From contig JAPLOU010000048.1 of assembly GCA_026400535.1 (NCBI GenBank), positions 1 through 64,000 of the forward strand: 64,000 nt of DNA, in the 5' to 3' direction. The stretch comes from Hyphomicrobiales bacterium. GTDB lineage: Bacteria > Pseudomonadota > Alphaproteobacteria > Rhizobiales > Beijerinckiaceae. The position numbers and the translations under genes were made by a program. Below are positions 1 to 8,667 of the stretch, in pieces. The number at the start of each line of letters is the position of its first letter. The first letter of the stretch is position 1. Below the pieces are notes generated by a model that was not told the origin of the DNA, did no database searches, and saw only the letters and a list, made by a program, of their open reading frames with translations.

Positions 1-62
1 CGGCTGTGCGCGGCATGATCGAACGCGTGAAGCACCTCGTTCGCGTCGTCGACGCAAGCTGA
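1..62 (+). CDS. rpmD: 50S ribosomal protein L30, C-terminal end
   Basis: Only the last 19 codons are present; the frame starting at base 3 reads [19 protein letters not shown] and stops at TGA 60-62. The motif RGMI...VKHLV is typical of the L30 C-terminus, and L30 normally precedes L15 in the spc operon, as it does here 11 bases upstream of rplO. The gene is cut by the window edge. Identification rests on this short tail plus gene order. Confidence 0.8.
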   Translation, partial: AVRGMIERVKHLVRVVDAS

Positions 63-73
63 GGAGGGAGCAG

Positions 74-550
74 ATGAAACTCACAGATCTTCGTGACAAT
101 CCCGGGGCCACCAAGGAGCGCATGCGTGTTGGCCGCGGCATCGGCTCGGGCAAGGGCAAGACCGCAGGGCGCGGCGTTAAGGGTCAGAAGGCCCGCACCG
201 GCGTCGCCGTGAAGGGCTTCGAAGGTGGCCAGATGCCGCTGCATCGGCGCCTGCCCAAGCGCGGCTTCTCCAATGTCGTGTTCGCCCGCGACCTCAACGA
301 GGTCAACATCGGGCGCGTGCAGCAAGCGGTCGACGCCGGTAAACTGGTGGCCGGCGCGGCCGTGACGATCGAGGCGCTGGTGGCGGCGGGCGTTTGCTCG
401 AAGCCGCGCGACGGCGTCAAGATCCTTGGCATTGGCGAGATCAAGTCCAAGCTGACCTTTGAAGTTTTCGGCGCCTCGAAGTCGGCTGTCGAAGCGATCG
501 AGAAGGCCGGCGGCTCGGTCAAAATCCTGGCTGCGTCTTCACAGGCGTGA
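74..550 (+). CDS. rplO: 50S ribosomal protein L15
   Basis: L15 is a large-subunit protein that binds 23S rRNA late in assembly. The 158-residue product begins [20 protein letters not shown] and has the Gly/Lys-rich N-terminal tail ([22 protein letters not shown]) and the central [18 protein letters not shown] block that define the family; the length is normal for alphaproteobacteria. A strong ribosome binding site (GAGGAGGGAG) lies just upstream of the ATG. It follows rpmD closely in the spc operon and is separated from secY by about 100 bases holding a terminator-like hairpin. Confidence 0.97.
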   Translation: MKLTDLRDNPGATKERMRVGRGIGSGKGKTAGRGVKGQKARTGVAVKGFEGGQMPLHRRLPKRGFSNVVFARDLNEVNIGRVQQAVDAGKLVAGAAVTIEALVAAGVCSKPRDGVKILGIGEIKSKLTFEVFGASKSAVEAIEKAGGSVKILAASSQA

Positions 551-577
551 CGCGCATATCGAGATGAGACGAATGGG

Positions 578-619
578 ACGGCGGCCGTGGGTTGGTACAA
601 CCCGCAAGGCCGCCGTTTT
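578..619 (+). terminator. Terminator-like hairpin between rplO and secY
   Basis: A long two-part stem is seen directly: ACGGCGGCC pairs perfectly with GGCCGCCGT, and an inner stem GTGGGTTG pairs with CAACCCGC (one G-T) around a 3-base loop, with two unpaired A residues on the 3' side. The structure is followed by GTTTTC. It lies inside the ribosomal operon, so it probably attenuates or processes the transcript rather than ending it fully; secY has no obvious promoter of its own downstream. Confidence 0.6.
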
Positions 620-647
620 CCTGTCAAACGGACCTTAGGGGATTTGC

Positions 648-1977
648 ATGGCATCGGCTGCTGAACAGCTTGCTTCGAGCCTGAACTTCGGGGCGCTCGC
701 CAAGGCGACCGAACTGAAGAAGCGCATCTGGTTCACGCTGGCCGCTGTTCCGTCTTGGAACCTACATCCCGCTGCCAGGCATCAATCCGGACGCCGTGGC
801 CGATCTGTTCAAGCAGGCGCAGTCAGGCATTCTTGGCCTGTTCAACATGTTCTCGGGTGGGGCGGTCGGACGTCTGGCGATCTTTGCGCTCAACATCATG
901 CCATATATCTCGGCCTCGATCATCATCCAGTTGCTGACCTCCGTCCTGCCGTCGCTGGAAGCGCTGAAGAAGGAGGGTGAGTCGGGCCGCAAGGTTCTGA
1001 ACCAGTACACGCGCTACCTTACGCTGGTGCTGGCGCTGTTCCAGGCCTGGGGCATTGCGATCGGTCTGCAGAGTTCGGGCAATCTGGTGCAAGATCCAGG
1101 TCCATTCTTCATCATCTCGACAGTGATCACGCTGGTTGGCGGCACCATGTTCCTGCTCTGGCTCGGTGAGCAGATCACCAGCCGCGGCATCGGCAATGGT
1201 CCCTCGATGATCATATTTGGGGGCATCATCGCTGAGTTTCCGGGTCAGTTGATGCAGACCCTCGAGCTGGGCCGGCAAGGGGCGCTGTCAACACCATTGC
1301 TGCTGGCTGTGCTCGTGATGGCGATCTGCGTCATCGCACTGTGTGTGTTCATGGAGCGTGCCCAGCGCCGCCTCCTGATCCAGTATCCAAAGCGACAGGA
1401 AGGCAACAAGGTTTATCAGGGCCAGACATCTTTCCTGCCGCTGAAGCTCAATACCGCGGGCGTGATCCCGCCCATCTTTGCCTCTTCGCTGCTGCTGTTG
1501 CCGGCGACGATTGCCAGCTTCCAGCAGGCCTCGGGAGAAACGGGCTGGCTGTCGACCGTGGCGACGTATCTCGGCCATGGCAGGCCGCTGTTCATGCTGC
1601 TCTATGCAGCTCTGATCATCTTCTTTTGCTTTTTCTACACGGCCATTGTGTTCAATCCAACCGAGACGGCTGACAACCTCAAGAAGCAGGGCGGCTTCAT
1701 TCCGGGCATCCGCCCCGGCGAGCGCACGGCCGAGCACATCGACTACACCCTGACCCGGATCACCTGCATCGGCGCGGCGTATCTGACTATAGTTTGCTTG
1801 ATCCCTGAATTCATGATCTCTTATGCGCAGATACCGATCATTCTGCTGGGCGGCACGTCGCTTCTGATAGTGGTCACGACCACGATGGATACGGTCGCCC
1901 AGGTGCATGGTCACCTGCTGGCCCATCAGTATGAGGGGCTGGTCAAGAAAGCAAAACTCAAGGGTGCGAGGCGCTGA
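648..1977 (+). CDS. secY: Preprotein translocase SecY (apparent frameshift)
   Basis: SecY is the ten-helix channel subunit of the Sec translocon in the inner membrane. The first frame (from ATG 648) reads [33 protein letters not shown], the normal alphaproteobacterial N-terminus. The protein then continues in another frame as [22 protein letters not shown] and runs to TGA 1977 with all later family blocks ([48 protein letters not shown]). The break is at about 747-750. Between LAA and RLGTYIP only 4 bases are present where relatives have about 12, so roughly 8 bases of the first transmembrane helix are missing. The gene is essential, so a sequencing or assembly error is likely. The stop overlaps the adk start by one base (TGATG). 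Confidence 0.93.
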
Positions 1978-2555
1978 TGAGACTGATCCTGCTGGGTCCG
2001 CCGGGGGCGGGTAAGGGCACGCAGGCTGCTCGACTGGTCGAGAAACATGGCATCCCGCAGCTCTCCACCGGAGACATGCTGCGCGCTGCCGTGGCCGCCG
2101 GAACACCGGTTGGCATCAAGGCCAAGGCCGTGATGGACGCAGGCGGGCTGGTGTCCGATGAGATCGTGATCGGGATCATCGCGGACCGCATCAATGAGCC
2201 GGATGCCAGGAAGGGTTTCATCCTCGACGGCTTCCCGCGCACGGTGGCGCAGGCCGAGGCGCTCGACAGCATGCTGGCCGAGAAGCAGATGAAGCTGCGG
2301 GCCGTGGTCGAGTTGCGTGTTGACCAGACCAAACTTGTTGATCGGATCATCAAGCGCGCGGACGAGGCGAGGGCGGCAGGCCAGCCGGTCCGCAAGGACG
2401 ATGATCCGGAGGTCTTCAAGACCCGTCTCGAAGCCTACAACCGCGATACGGCTGTGGTTGCGCCCTATTACGAGAAGCGCGGGCAGCTCACGGTTGTCGA
2501 TGGCATGAAGCCGGTCGATGATGTCACGGCGGCGATCGTGAAGGCGCTGGGATAG
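1977..2555 (+). CDS. adk: Adenylate kinase
   Basis: Adenylate kinase interconverts ATP + AMP and 2 ADP in the cytoplasm. The 192-residue protein begins [20 protein letters not shown], containing the P-loop GPPGAGKGT. It continues with the AMP-binding [14 protein letters not shown], the [16 protein letters not shown] block and the R[15 protein letters not shown] block. It is the short form without the zinc-binding LID insertion, as is usual in alphaproteobacteria. Its ATG overlaps the secY stop, indicating translational coupling in the same transcript. Confidence 0.97.
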   Translation: MRLILLGPPGAGKGTQAARLVEKHGIPQLSTGDMLRAAVAAGTPVGIKAKAVMDAGGLVSDEIVIGIIADRINEPDARKGFILDGFPRTVAQAEALDSMLAEKQMKLRAVVELRVDQTKLVDRIIKRADEARAAGQPVRKDDDPEVFKTRLEAYNRDTAVVAPYYEKRGQLTVVDGMKPVDDVTAAIVKALG

Positions 2556-2570
2556 CGTCGGCGTTTGGGC

Positions 2571-2598
2571 TTGACATGATGGTTCGCGCCGGTTAACG
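2571..2598 (+). promoter_or_regulatory. Possible sigma-70-type promoter before rpsM
   Basis: TTGACA at 2571-2576 is followed after 16 bases by TTAACG, an acceptable alphaproteobacterial -10. It lies 145 bases before the rpsM ATG, in the gap after adk. It is inferred from sequence pattern only and could serve the rpsM-rpsK-rpoA-rplQ (alpha) operon. Confidence 0.35.
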
Positions 2599-2620
2599 CC
2601 CACTCAACCTCAAATCACGT

Positions 2621-2658
2621 GCCCAGATTGCCGTTTGCGGCGTCGGGTGCTTTTTTTT
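2621..2658 (+). terminator. Imperfect stem-loop with T8 tract between adk and rpsM
   Basis: GCCG and CGGC flank a TTTG loop, with further partial pairing outside (CCC with GGG), and eight consecutive T residues follow at 2651-2658. The position suggests partial termination of the spc transcript or attenuation of the alpha operon. The stem is imperfect, so the call is weak. Confidence 0.35.
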
Positions 2659-2742
2659 GAAGTTACTCCGCAAGGGCCGGCCTCCACCGGACGCGGGGAC
2701 ATGAAACCGGCGGCTTCGGCCAGCCCCATGATGGAGAGAGCG

Positions 2743-3111
2743 ATGGCTCGTATTGCGGGTGTCAACATCCCGACCAACAAACGCGTGATTATCGCGCTTC
2801 AGTATATCCACGGCATTGGTCCGAAGTTCGCTTCGGAAATCTGCGAGAAGGTTTCGATCCCAGCCGAGCGCCGCGTCGCCCAGCTCTCCGACGCTGAGAT
2901 CCTCCAGATTCGCGAGGCCATCGACCGCGACTATCAGGTCGAGGGTGACCTGCGCCGCGAAGTATCGATGAACATCAAGCGTCTGATGGACCTTGGTTCC
3001 TATCGTGGCCTGCGCCACCGCAAGGGCCTGCCGGTCCGCGGCCAGCGCACGCACACCAATGCGCGCACCCGCAAGGGCAAGCCGAAGGCCATCGCTGGCA
3101 AGAAGAAGTAA
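2743..3111 (+). CDS. rpsM: 30S ribosomal protein S13
   Basis: S13 sits in the head of the small subunit and contacts the P-site tRNA and the intersubunit bridge. The listed ORF starts 36 codons too early. The true start is ATG 2743, giving [26 protein letters not shown] and the usual 122 residues, preceded by a purine-rich GAGAGAG. The helix-hairpin-helix ([13 protein letters not shown]) and the C-terminal [25 protein letters not shown] tail are both intact. It is the first gene of the alpha-operon cluster with rpsK, rpoA and rplQ. Confidence 0.97.
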   Translation: MARIAGVNIPTNKRVIIALQYIHGIGPKFASEICEKVSIPAERRVAQLSDAEILQIREAIDRDYQVEGDLRREVSMNIKRLMDLGSYRGLRHRKGLPVRGQRTHTNARTRKGKPKAIAGKKK

Positions 3112-3222
3112 TGCATTGGGCATGCCGCAGTCGGTGAATCTCCGATGGCCTACTGCCGATTGCCTTGACCACCTCCACTCCCCAGCGCCTGGCATGACGG
3201 GCGCGCCTGAAGGACACGAAGA

Positions 3223-3612
3223 ATGGCTAAAGAAGCAACACGCGTGAAGCGCCGCGAACGAAAGAACATTGCCTCCGGGATCGTTCACGTCAACGCCTCG
3301 TTCAACAACACCATGATCACCATCTCGGATGCGCAGGGCAACACGATCTCTTGGTCGTCGGCCGGCGTGATGGGCTTCAAGGGTTCGCGCAAGTCCACCC
3401 CTTATGCTGCACAGGTTGCGGCCGAAGATGCGGCACGCAAGGCTGCCGAACATGGCATGCGCACGGTCGAGGTCGAGGTTCTGGGCCCGGGTTCTGGTCG
3501 CGAGTCCGCCTTGCGCGCCTTGCAGGCCGCCGGCTTCACCGTGACGTCGATCCGCGACGTGACGCCGATCCCGCACAATGGTTGTCGCCCGCGCAAGCGC
3601 CGGCGCGTCTGA
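3223..3612 (+). CDS. rpsK: 30S ribosomal protein S11
   Basis: S11 is part of the small-subunit platform and helps select the correct Shine-Dalgarno pairing. The 129-residue protein ([23 protein letters not shown]) carries [45 protein letters not shown] and the C-terminal [13 protein letters not shown], all family hallmarks. It lies 111 bases after rpsM, with no gene in between. Confidence 0.98.
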   Translation: MAKEATRVKRRERKNIASGIVHVNASFNNTMITISDAQGNTISWSSAGVMGFKGSRKSTPYAAQVAAEDAARKAAEHGMRTVEVEVLGPGSGRESALRALQAAGFTVTSIRDVTPIPHNGCRPRKRRRV

Positions 3613-3714
3613 AATCGTTTCACACCGCCGTGGAGCCTGCGCGAGGCTCCGCGACGTTTTCGGGCGCTGGTTCGCGGCCATCGCCATTTGACCCCTATCA
3701 GGAAAGGTGCGGTC

Positions 3715-4731
3715 GTGATTAGCAAAAATTGGCAGGATCTGTCGAAACCCAACAAGCTTGAAGTGAAGCCCGGCGAGGACGCCAAGCGCGTCGCGACCGT
3801 AGTGGCGCGTCCGCTGGAGCGCGGCTTTGGCCAGACGCTTGGCAATTCGCTGCGCCGCGTGCTGCTGTCGTCGCTTCAGGGCGCGGCCGTGACAGCCATC
3901 CAGATCGATGGCGTGCTGCACGAGTTCTCCTCGATCCCAGGCGTTCGTGAAGATGTGACCGACATCGTGCTGAACGTGAAGGCCATCGCCATCAAGATGC
4001 AGGGCGAAACCGCCAAGCGCATGACGCTGCGCAAGCAGGGGCCAGGCACGGTGACCGCTGGCGACATCAATACGGTGGGCGACGTCTCGATCCTCAATCC
4101 CGACCACGTGATTTGCACGCTCGACGAAGGCGCTGAAATCCGGATGGAATTCACGGTTGCGACTGGCAAGGGCTATGTCCCTGCCGAGCACAACCGTCCG
4201 GAAGACGCGCCGATCGGCCTCATCCCGGTTGACGCACTCTATTCCCCGGTCCGGAAAGTCTCGTACCGCGTCGAGAACACCCGCGAGGGCCAGAACCTCG
4301 ACCGCGACATGCTGACCATGACGGTGGAAACCGATGGCTCTATCTCGCCGGAAGACGCGCTGGCCTACTCTGCGCGCATCCTGCAGGACCAGCTTGCCGT
4401 GTTCATCACCTTCGAGGAGCCGCGCAAGGAAGAGGCGGTCTCGAATGCGCCCCAGCTTCCGTTCAACCCGGCCCTGCTCAAGAAGGTCGACGAACTGGAA
4501 CTGTCCGTCCGTTCGGCCAACTGCCTGAAGAACGACAACATCGTCTATATCGGCGACCTGATCCAGAAGACGGAAGCCGAGATGCTGCGGACCCCGAACT
4601 TCGGCCGCAAGTCGCTCAACGAAATCAAGGAAGTCCTGGCCGGCATGGGCCTGCATCTTGGCATGGAAGTGTCGGGCTGGCCGCCGGAAGACATCGAGTC
4701 GCTGGCGAAGCGGTTCGAAGAGCATTATTGA
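3715..4731 (+). CDS. rpoA: DNA-directed RNA polymerase alpha subunit
   Basis: The alpha subunit dimerises to nucleate RNA polymerase and contacts UP elements and activators through its C-terminal domain. The best start is GTG 3715, read as [20 protein letters not shown]. It has AGGAAAGG seven bases upstream and gives 338 residues, the normal length; the ORF track start at 3688 adds nine non-homologous residues. The N-terminal domain contains [25 protein letters not shown]. The C-terminal helix-hairpin-helix domain reads [40 protein letters not shown]. Confidence 0.97.
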   Translation: MISKNWQDLSKPNKLEVKPGEDAKRVATVVARPLERGFGQTLGNSLRRVLLSSLQGAAVTAIQIDGVLHEFSSIPGVREDVTDIVLNVKAIAIKMQGETAKRMTLRKQGPGTVTAGDINTVGDVSILNPDHVICTLDEGAEIRMEFTVATGKGYVPAEHNRPEDAPIGLIPVDALYSPVRKVSYRVENTREGQNLDRDMLTMTVETDGSISPEDALAYSARILQDQLAVFITFEEPRKEEAVSNAPQLPFNPALLKKVDELELSVRSANCLKNDNIVYIGDLIQKTEAEMLRTPNFGRKSLNEIKEVLAGMGLHLGMEVSGWPPEDIESLAKRFEEHY

Positions 4732-4824
4732 GCGGCAGCGTCCGGCCGGGCTCGCCCGGCGTTCGCTGACCATAAAGAGCACCCGTACCTTGGCACGGCG
4801 GGTGCATAACGAAGGAGAGCCAGG

Positions 4825-5244
4825 ATGCGTCACGGATTTCGCGGTCGTCGTTTCAACCGCACCACTGAACACCGTAAGGCCATGTTCTCGAACATGTGCA
4901 ATGCCCTGATCAAGCACGAGCAGATCGTCACGACTTTGCCGAAGGCAAAGGATCTTCGCCCGGTGGTGGAAAAGCTGATCACGCTCGGCAAGCGCGGCGA
5001 CCTGCATGCGCGTCGCCAATTGATCGCGCAGCTCAAGGACGCCGACATGGCGAAGAAGCTGATCGATGTGATCGGCCCGCGCTACAAGGACCGTAATGGC
5101 GGGTACACCCGCATCGTCAAGGCCGGCTTCCGCTATGGCGACAATGCGCCGCTCGCCGTCATCGAGATGGTGGACCGCGACGTTGAGGCGCGCGGCAAGG
5201 ATTCCGGTCCGACCATGAAGGAAGAGGGTGCGGAAGCGGCCTGA
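4825..5244 (+). CDS. rplQ: 50S ribosomal protein L17
   Basis: L17 is a large-subunit protein near the exit tunnel. The 139-residue product begins [34 protein letters not shown], the conserved N-terminal block, and contains [19 protein letters not shown]. An alphaproteobacterial acidic tail (KEEGAEAA) follows the core. A GAAGGAGAG ribosome binding site precedes the ATG, and a small stem (GCACCCG/CGGGTGC) sits in the leader at about 4781-4807. It is the last gene of the cluster before a strong terminator. Confidence 0.97.
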   Translation: MRHGFRGRRFNRTTEHRKAMFSNMCNALIKHEQIVTTLPKAKDLRPVVEKLITLGKRGDLHARRQLIAQLKDADMAKKLIDVIGPRYKDRNGGYTRIVKAGFRYGDNAPLAVIEMVDRDVEARGKDSGPTMKEEGAEAA

Positions 5245-5274
5245 TCCGGCCAGCGCGCGGCGGATGCGAACAGG

Positions 5275-5298
5275 GGCGGCCTTCGGGCCGCCTTTTTT
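5275..5298 (+). terminator. Rho-independent terminator after rplQ
   Basis: A perfect 7-bp stem GGCGGCC/GGCCGCC with a TTCG tetraloop is followed by six T residues. It lies 30 bases past the rplQ stop and ends the ribosomal/rpoA transcript. Confidence 0.92.
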
Positions 5299-5397
5299 CG
5301 TTCTGATGCTCCTGACCCACTCTTGTCGACGGCCCGCATGTTGCGTTGAACCCTTTCGAGGCCTATCTCGACAGTCAAATTCCATTCCTGTCCGGAG

Positions 5398-6831
5398 ATG
5401 TCCATGCCGCGCGCTGTCAGCCCTGTTGCCGGATTGCTGTTCCTTCTTGTTGCGAGCCTCGCTGCTGCGGCGCCCGCCTCCGCGCAGCTGTTCCGGCAGA
5501 CGCCCGAGAGCCGGCAACAGGTCACGCTGTCCTTCGCGCCGGTGGTGCAGAAGACCACACCTGCTGTAGTCAATGTCTATGGCATCCGGCAGGAACGGCG
5601 AACCGCCAACCCGTTCATGGACGATCCGTTCTTTCGCCGCTTCTTCGGGGATGGCGGATTCGGCGTGCCGCGGGAACGGGCCCAGCAGTCGCTGGGTTCG
5701 GGCGTTGTCTTGGACGCGAGGGCCGGGCTGGTGGTGACCAACCACCATGTCATTGAGGGTATGACCGAGGTGAAGGTGGCGCTGGCAGACAAGCGCGAGG
5801 TGGAGGCCGACATCATCCTGCGCGATCCGCGCACTGACCTGGCCGTTCTCAGGCTGAAGACCACAACCGGGCTCTCCTCGGCGCTGGAGATCGGCAATTC
5901 GGACGATCTGCAGGTTGGTGATATCGTTCTTGCCATCGGCAATCCCTTCGGCGTCGGCCAGACCGTGACCCAGGGCATTGTCTCCGCCCTGGCGCGCACG
6001 CAGGTCGGGATCGCAGACTTCCAGTCCTTCATCCAAACCGACGCCGCAATCAATCCCGGCAACTCCGGTGGCGCCCTTGTCGACATGCAGGGCAGGCTGA
6101 TCGGCATCAACACGGCGATCTTCTCCAAGACCGGGGCCAGCCATGGCATCGGCTTTGCCATTCCGGCGACGATGGTGCGCATCGTGGTCGACTCGGCCCG
6201 CGCCGGCAGTGCGTCCGTGCGCCGGCCGTGGTTTGGCGCCCGGCTGCAGGGTGTGACGCCTGATATCGCGGAGGGGCTCGGGCTTGACCGGCCGGCCGGG
6301 GTGATGGTCGCTGCCGTGTTCGACAAGAGCCCGGCCGAGGAGGCCGGTCTAAAACGTGGCGACGTGATCCTCCAGCTTGACGGGCAGGTGGTCGAGGACC
6401 CGGACAGCTTCGGCTATCGTCTGGCGACGCGGCCGCTCGGCGGGACTGCTTCCGTGCATGTGATGCGTGGACGCAATCGGCTCACCCTTCCGGTCAAGAT
6501 GATGATCGCGCCCGAAACCCGTCCGCGCGATCCGGTCAAAATCACCGGGCGCGGACCGTTCTCGGGGCTCACGCTGGTCAATCTGTCGCCGGCTGTCGCC
6601 GAGGAACTCACCATCGAGGTCGGTTCGGAAGGGGTGGCGGTGATGGAGGTCGACCCGGACAGCCCTTCCGGGCAAGTCGGCTTCCAGAAGGGCGACATCC
6701 TGCTCGCGATCAACCGCGACAAGATCGCGGTTTCGCGCGATGTCGAGCGGCTGACGAGAGACCGGGCGCGTGGCTGGGAGATAACCGTCAACCGCAAGGG
6801 ACAGGTTTTCACCACGGTCGTGCGCGGGTGA
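5398..6831 (+). CDS. Do-family periplasmic serine protease (DegP/DegQ/MucD type)
   Basis: This is a periplasmic quality-control protease that degrades misfolded envelope proteins. The N-terminus has a signal peptide (LLFLLVASLAAAAPASAQ, residues about 12-30). The trypsin-like domain shows all three catalytic elements: His in TNHHVIEG, Asp in DPRTDLAVL and Ser in NPGNSGGALV. Two PDZ domains follow (about residues 280-365 and 390-475, with SPAEEAGLKRGDVIL and SPSGQVGFQKGDILLAI). At 477 residues it matches the DegP/DegQ length. The stop overlaps the GTG start of rarA, so the two are probably co-transcribed. The exact paralogue (degP, degQ or mucD) cannot be fixed from sequence alone. Confidence 0.93.
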   Translation: MSMPRAVSPVAGLLFLLVASLAAAAPASAQLFRQTPESRQQVTLSFAPVVQKTTPAVVNVYGIRQERRTANPFMDDPFFRRFFGDGGFGVPRERAQQSLGSGVVLDARAGLVVTNHHVIEGMTEVKVALADKREVEADIILRDPRTDLAVLRLKTTTGLSSALEIGNSDDLQVGDIVLAIGNPFGVGQTVTQGIVSALARTQVGIADFQSFIQTDAAINPGNSGGALVDMQGRLIGINTAIFSKTGASHGIGFAIPATMVRIVVDSARAGSASVRRPWFGARLQGVTPDIAEGLGLDRPAGVMVAAVFDKSPAEEAGLKRGDVILQLDGQVVEDPDSFGYRLATRPLGGTASVHVMRGRNRLTLPVKMMIAPETRPRDPVKITGRGPFSGLTLVNLSPAVAEELTIEVGSEGVAVMEVDPDSPSGQVGFQKGDILLAINRDKIAVSRDVERLTRDRARGWEITVNRKGQVFTTVVRG

Positions 6832-8132
6832 GCGATCTGTTCGCTGCCTCCGGGCTCGACAAGGCGGGCCCGCGCCCGCTGGCGGACCGGATGCGCCCGA
6901 CCTCGCTCGGTGAAGTGGCGGGACAGGATCATCTGGTGGGCGCCGATGGCGCGCTGACCCGGCTCCTGGCGTCCGGGTCCATCGGCAGCGCAATCTTCTG
7001 GGGTCCCCCTGGCACAGGCAAGACCACGGTGGCGCGGCTTCTGGCGGGCCAGACCGATATGGTCTTCGAGCAGATCAGCGCGATTTTCTCGGGCGTGGCC
7101 GACCTCAAGAAGGTTTTTGACGGCGCATGGGCGCGCCGCCTTCAGGGCAGGTGCACGCTTTTGTTCGTGGATGAAATCCATCGCTTCAACAAGACCCAGC
7201 AAGATGCCTTCCTGCCCGTGATGGAGGATGGCACCATCACGCTGATCGGGGCCACCACGGAAAATCCGTCCTTCGCGCTCAATGCCGCGCTCCTGTCGCG
7301 CGCACGCGTGCTGGTGTTCAAGCCGCTCGATGAGGCCGCTATCGCCGCGCTGCTGGCCCGGGCCGAGGCGCTTGAAGGCAAGCCCTTGCCGCTGACGGCT
7401 GCGGCGCGCGAGGCCTTCATCCGCTTTGCCGATGGCGACGGTCGTGCGGCGCTCACGCTCAGCGAGGAGTTGTGGCGCGCGGCCCGGCCTGGCGAAATGC
7501 TTGACGAGGCGGCGCTCGGCGAGGCTTTGCAACGCCGCGCGCCGATCTACGACAAGGCCGAGGACGGCCACTACAACCTGATCTCGGCGCTGCACAAGAC
7601 GGTCCGCGGCTCCGATCCGGATGCGGCGCTCTACTACTTCGCGCGCATGCTCGACGCGGGTGAGGACCCGCGCTTCCTGGCGCGGCGGCTGGTGCGCATG
7701 GCAGTCGAGGATATCGGGCTTGCCGATCCGCAGGCGCTCATTCATGCGCGTGCTGCCGCCGAGACGTTCGAACAGCTCGGCTCTCCGGAAGGCGAACTCG
7801 CCCTGGCCAACTGCGTGATTTATCTCGCCACCGCGCCGAAATCGAACGCCGCTTATGTGGCCTACAAGGCCGCCATGCGCGTCGCCAGGGAGGCAGGCTC
7901 GCTGACGCCGCCGAAGACGATCCTCAACGCGCCGACCAAGCTGATGAAGAGCGAGGGCTATGGCTCGGGGTATGCCTATGACCACGATGCGCCGGACGCA
8001 TTCTCGGGCCAGGATTATTGGCCGGAGAAGCTCGGCCGCCAGCATTTCTATGATCCGCCCGATCGGGGTTTCGAGCGCGAAATCCGCAAGCGGCTGGACT
8101 GGTGGAGCAAGCTTCGCATGCAAAGGTCTTGA
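6828..8132 (+). CDS. rarA: Replication-associated recombination ATPase RarA
   Basis: RarA (MgsA, related to eukaryotic WRNIP1) is an AAA+ clamp-loader-like ATPase acting at stalled replication forks. The 434-residue protein has Walker [10 protein letters not shown], Walker [17 protein letters not shown], sensor 1 [18 protein letters not shown] and the C-terminal tetramerisation domain ([24 protein letters not shown]). The start is GTG 6828 within a GTGA overlap with the upstream protease. Assignment is firm. Confidence 0.95.
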   Translation: MSDLFAASGLDKAGPRPLADRMRPTSLGEVAGQDHLVGADGALTRLLASGSIGSAIFWGPPGTGKTTVARLLAGQTDMVFEQISAIFSGVADLKKVFDGAWARRLQGRCTLLFVDEIHRFNKTQQDAFLPVMEDGTITLIGATTENPSFALNAALLSRARVLVFKPLDEAAIAALLARAEALEGKPLPLTAAAREAFIRFADGDGRAALTLSEELWRAARPGEMLDEAALGEALQRRAPIYDKAEDGHYNLISALHKTVRGSDPDAALYYFARMLDAGEDPRFLARRLVRMAVEDIGLADPQALIHARAAAETFEQLGSPEGELALANCVIYLATAPKSNAAYVAYKAAMRVAREAGSLTPPKTILNAPTKLMKSEGYGSGYAYDHDAPDAFSGQDYWPEKLGRQHFYDPPDRGFEREIRKRLDWWSKLRMQRS

Positions 8133-8283
8133 GCCTCTCCTTTTGATCAGCAGAGTGCCGAAGTCTAAGGTCACTTCGTGGTTGGCTGAGGCCGATCACC
8201 AGGAGCTGAAAGTCCGTGTTCCGCGCGGAGTGCTCGACACACCAATGCGTGACAGCCGCGCGTTCCGCCTCTAAAGACAGCTG

Positions 8284-8667
8284 ATGAAGGCAGTTATTCT
8301 CGTATTTGCCGGCGCCGGCCTTGGCGGCGTGTTGCGCCATCTGACCAATCTGGCGTGCCTGCGCTGGTTCGGGGCCGGATTTCCCTGGGGGACTCTGGCG
8401 GTGAATGTGGGCGGCTCGCTGGTGATGGGGCTGCTTGCCGCGTGGCTGGCGTCCCGGTCGGGGGCGCCGTGGTCTCAGGACATGCGGCTCTTGCTCATGG
8501 CCGGGGTGCTCGGAGGATTTACGACCTTTTCGGCCTTCTCGTTCGATGCCTGGGCGCTCTGGGAGCGCGGCGCATTCCTGCATGCCGGAGGCTATGTGCT
8601 GGCCTCGGTGGTTCTGTCGATTGCCGCGCTGGGCGCTGGCCTTGGTCTGGGTAGGGCGCTGACGTGA
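8284..8667 (+). CDS. crcB: Fluoride channel CrcB/Fluc
   Basis: CrcB is a small dual-topology membrane channel exporting fluoride. The 127-residue protein has four predicted transmembrane segments. It carries the family motifs GAGLGGVLRHL near the N-terminus, FPWGTLAVNVGGSLVMG (with the pore Asn) in helix 2 and GGFTTFSAFSFD in helix 3. The stop overlaps the GTG start of the following pseudouridine synthase gene (GTGA), so the two are coupled. I looked for a fluoride riboswitch in the 150 bases upstream and saw none. Confidence 0.95.
   Translation: MKAVILVFAGAGLGGVLRHLTNLACLRWFGAGFPWGTLAVNVGGSLVMGLLAAWLASRSGAPWSQDMRLLLMAGVLGGFTTFSAFSFDAWALWERGAFLHAGGYVLASVVLSIAALGAGLGLGRALT

Noticed and set aside
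2593-6144. 1183-codon minus-strand ORF opposite the ribosomal/rpoA/protease genes
   Set aside because: It is antisense to well-supported genes in high-GC DNA and reads as Arg/His/Asp-rich shadow sequence with no domain.
8133-8283. Possible fluoride riboswitch or small ORF upstream of crcB
   Set aside because: No conserved riboswitch core is seen. The frame ending at 8274 is only the out-of-frame tail of an ORF overlapping rarA.
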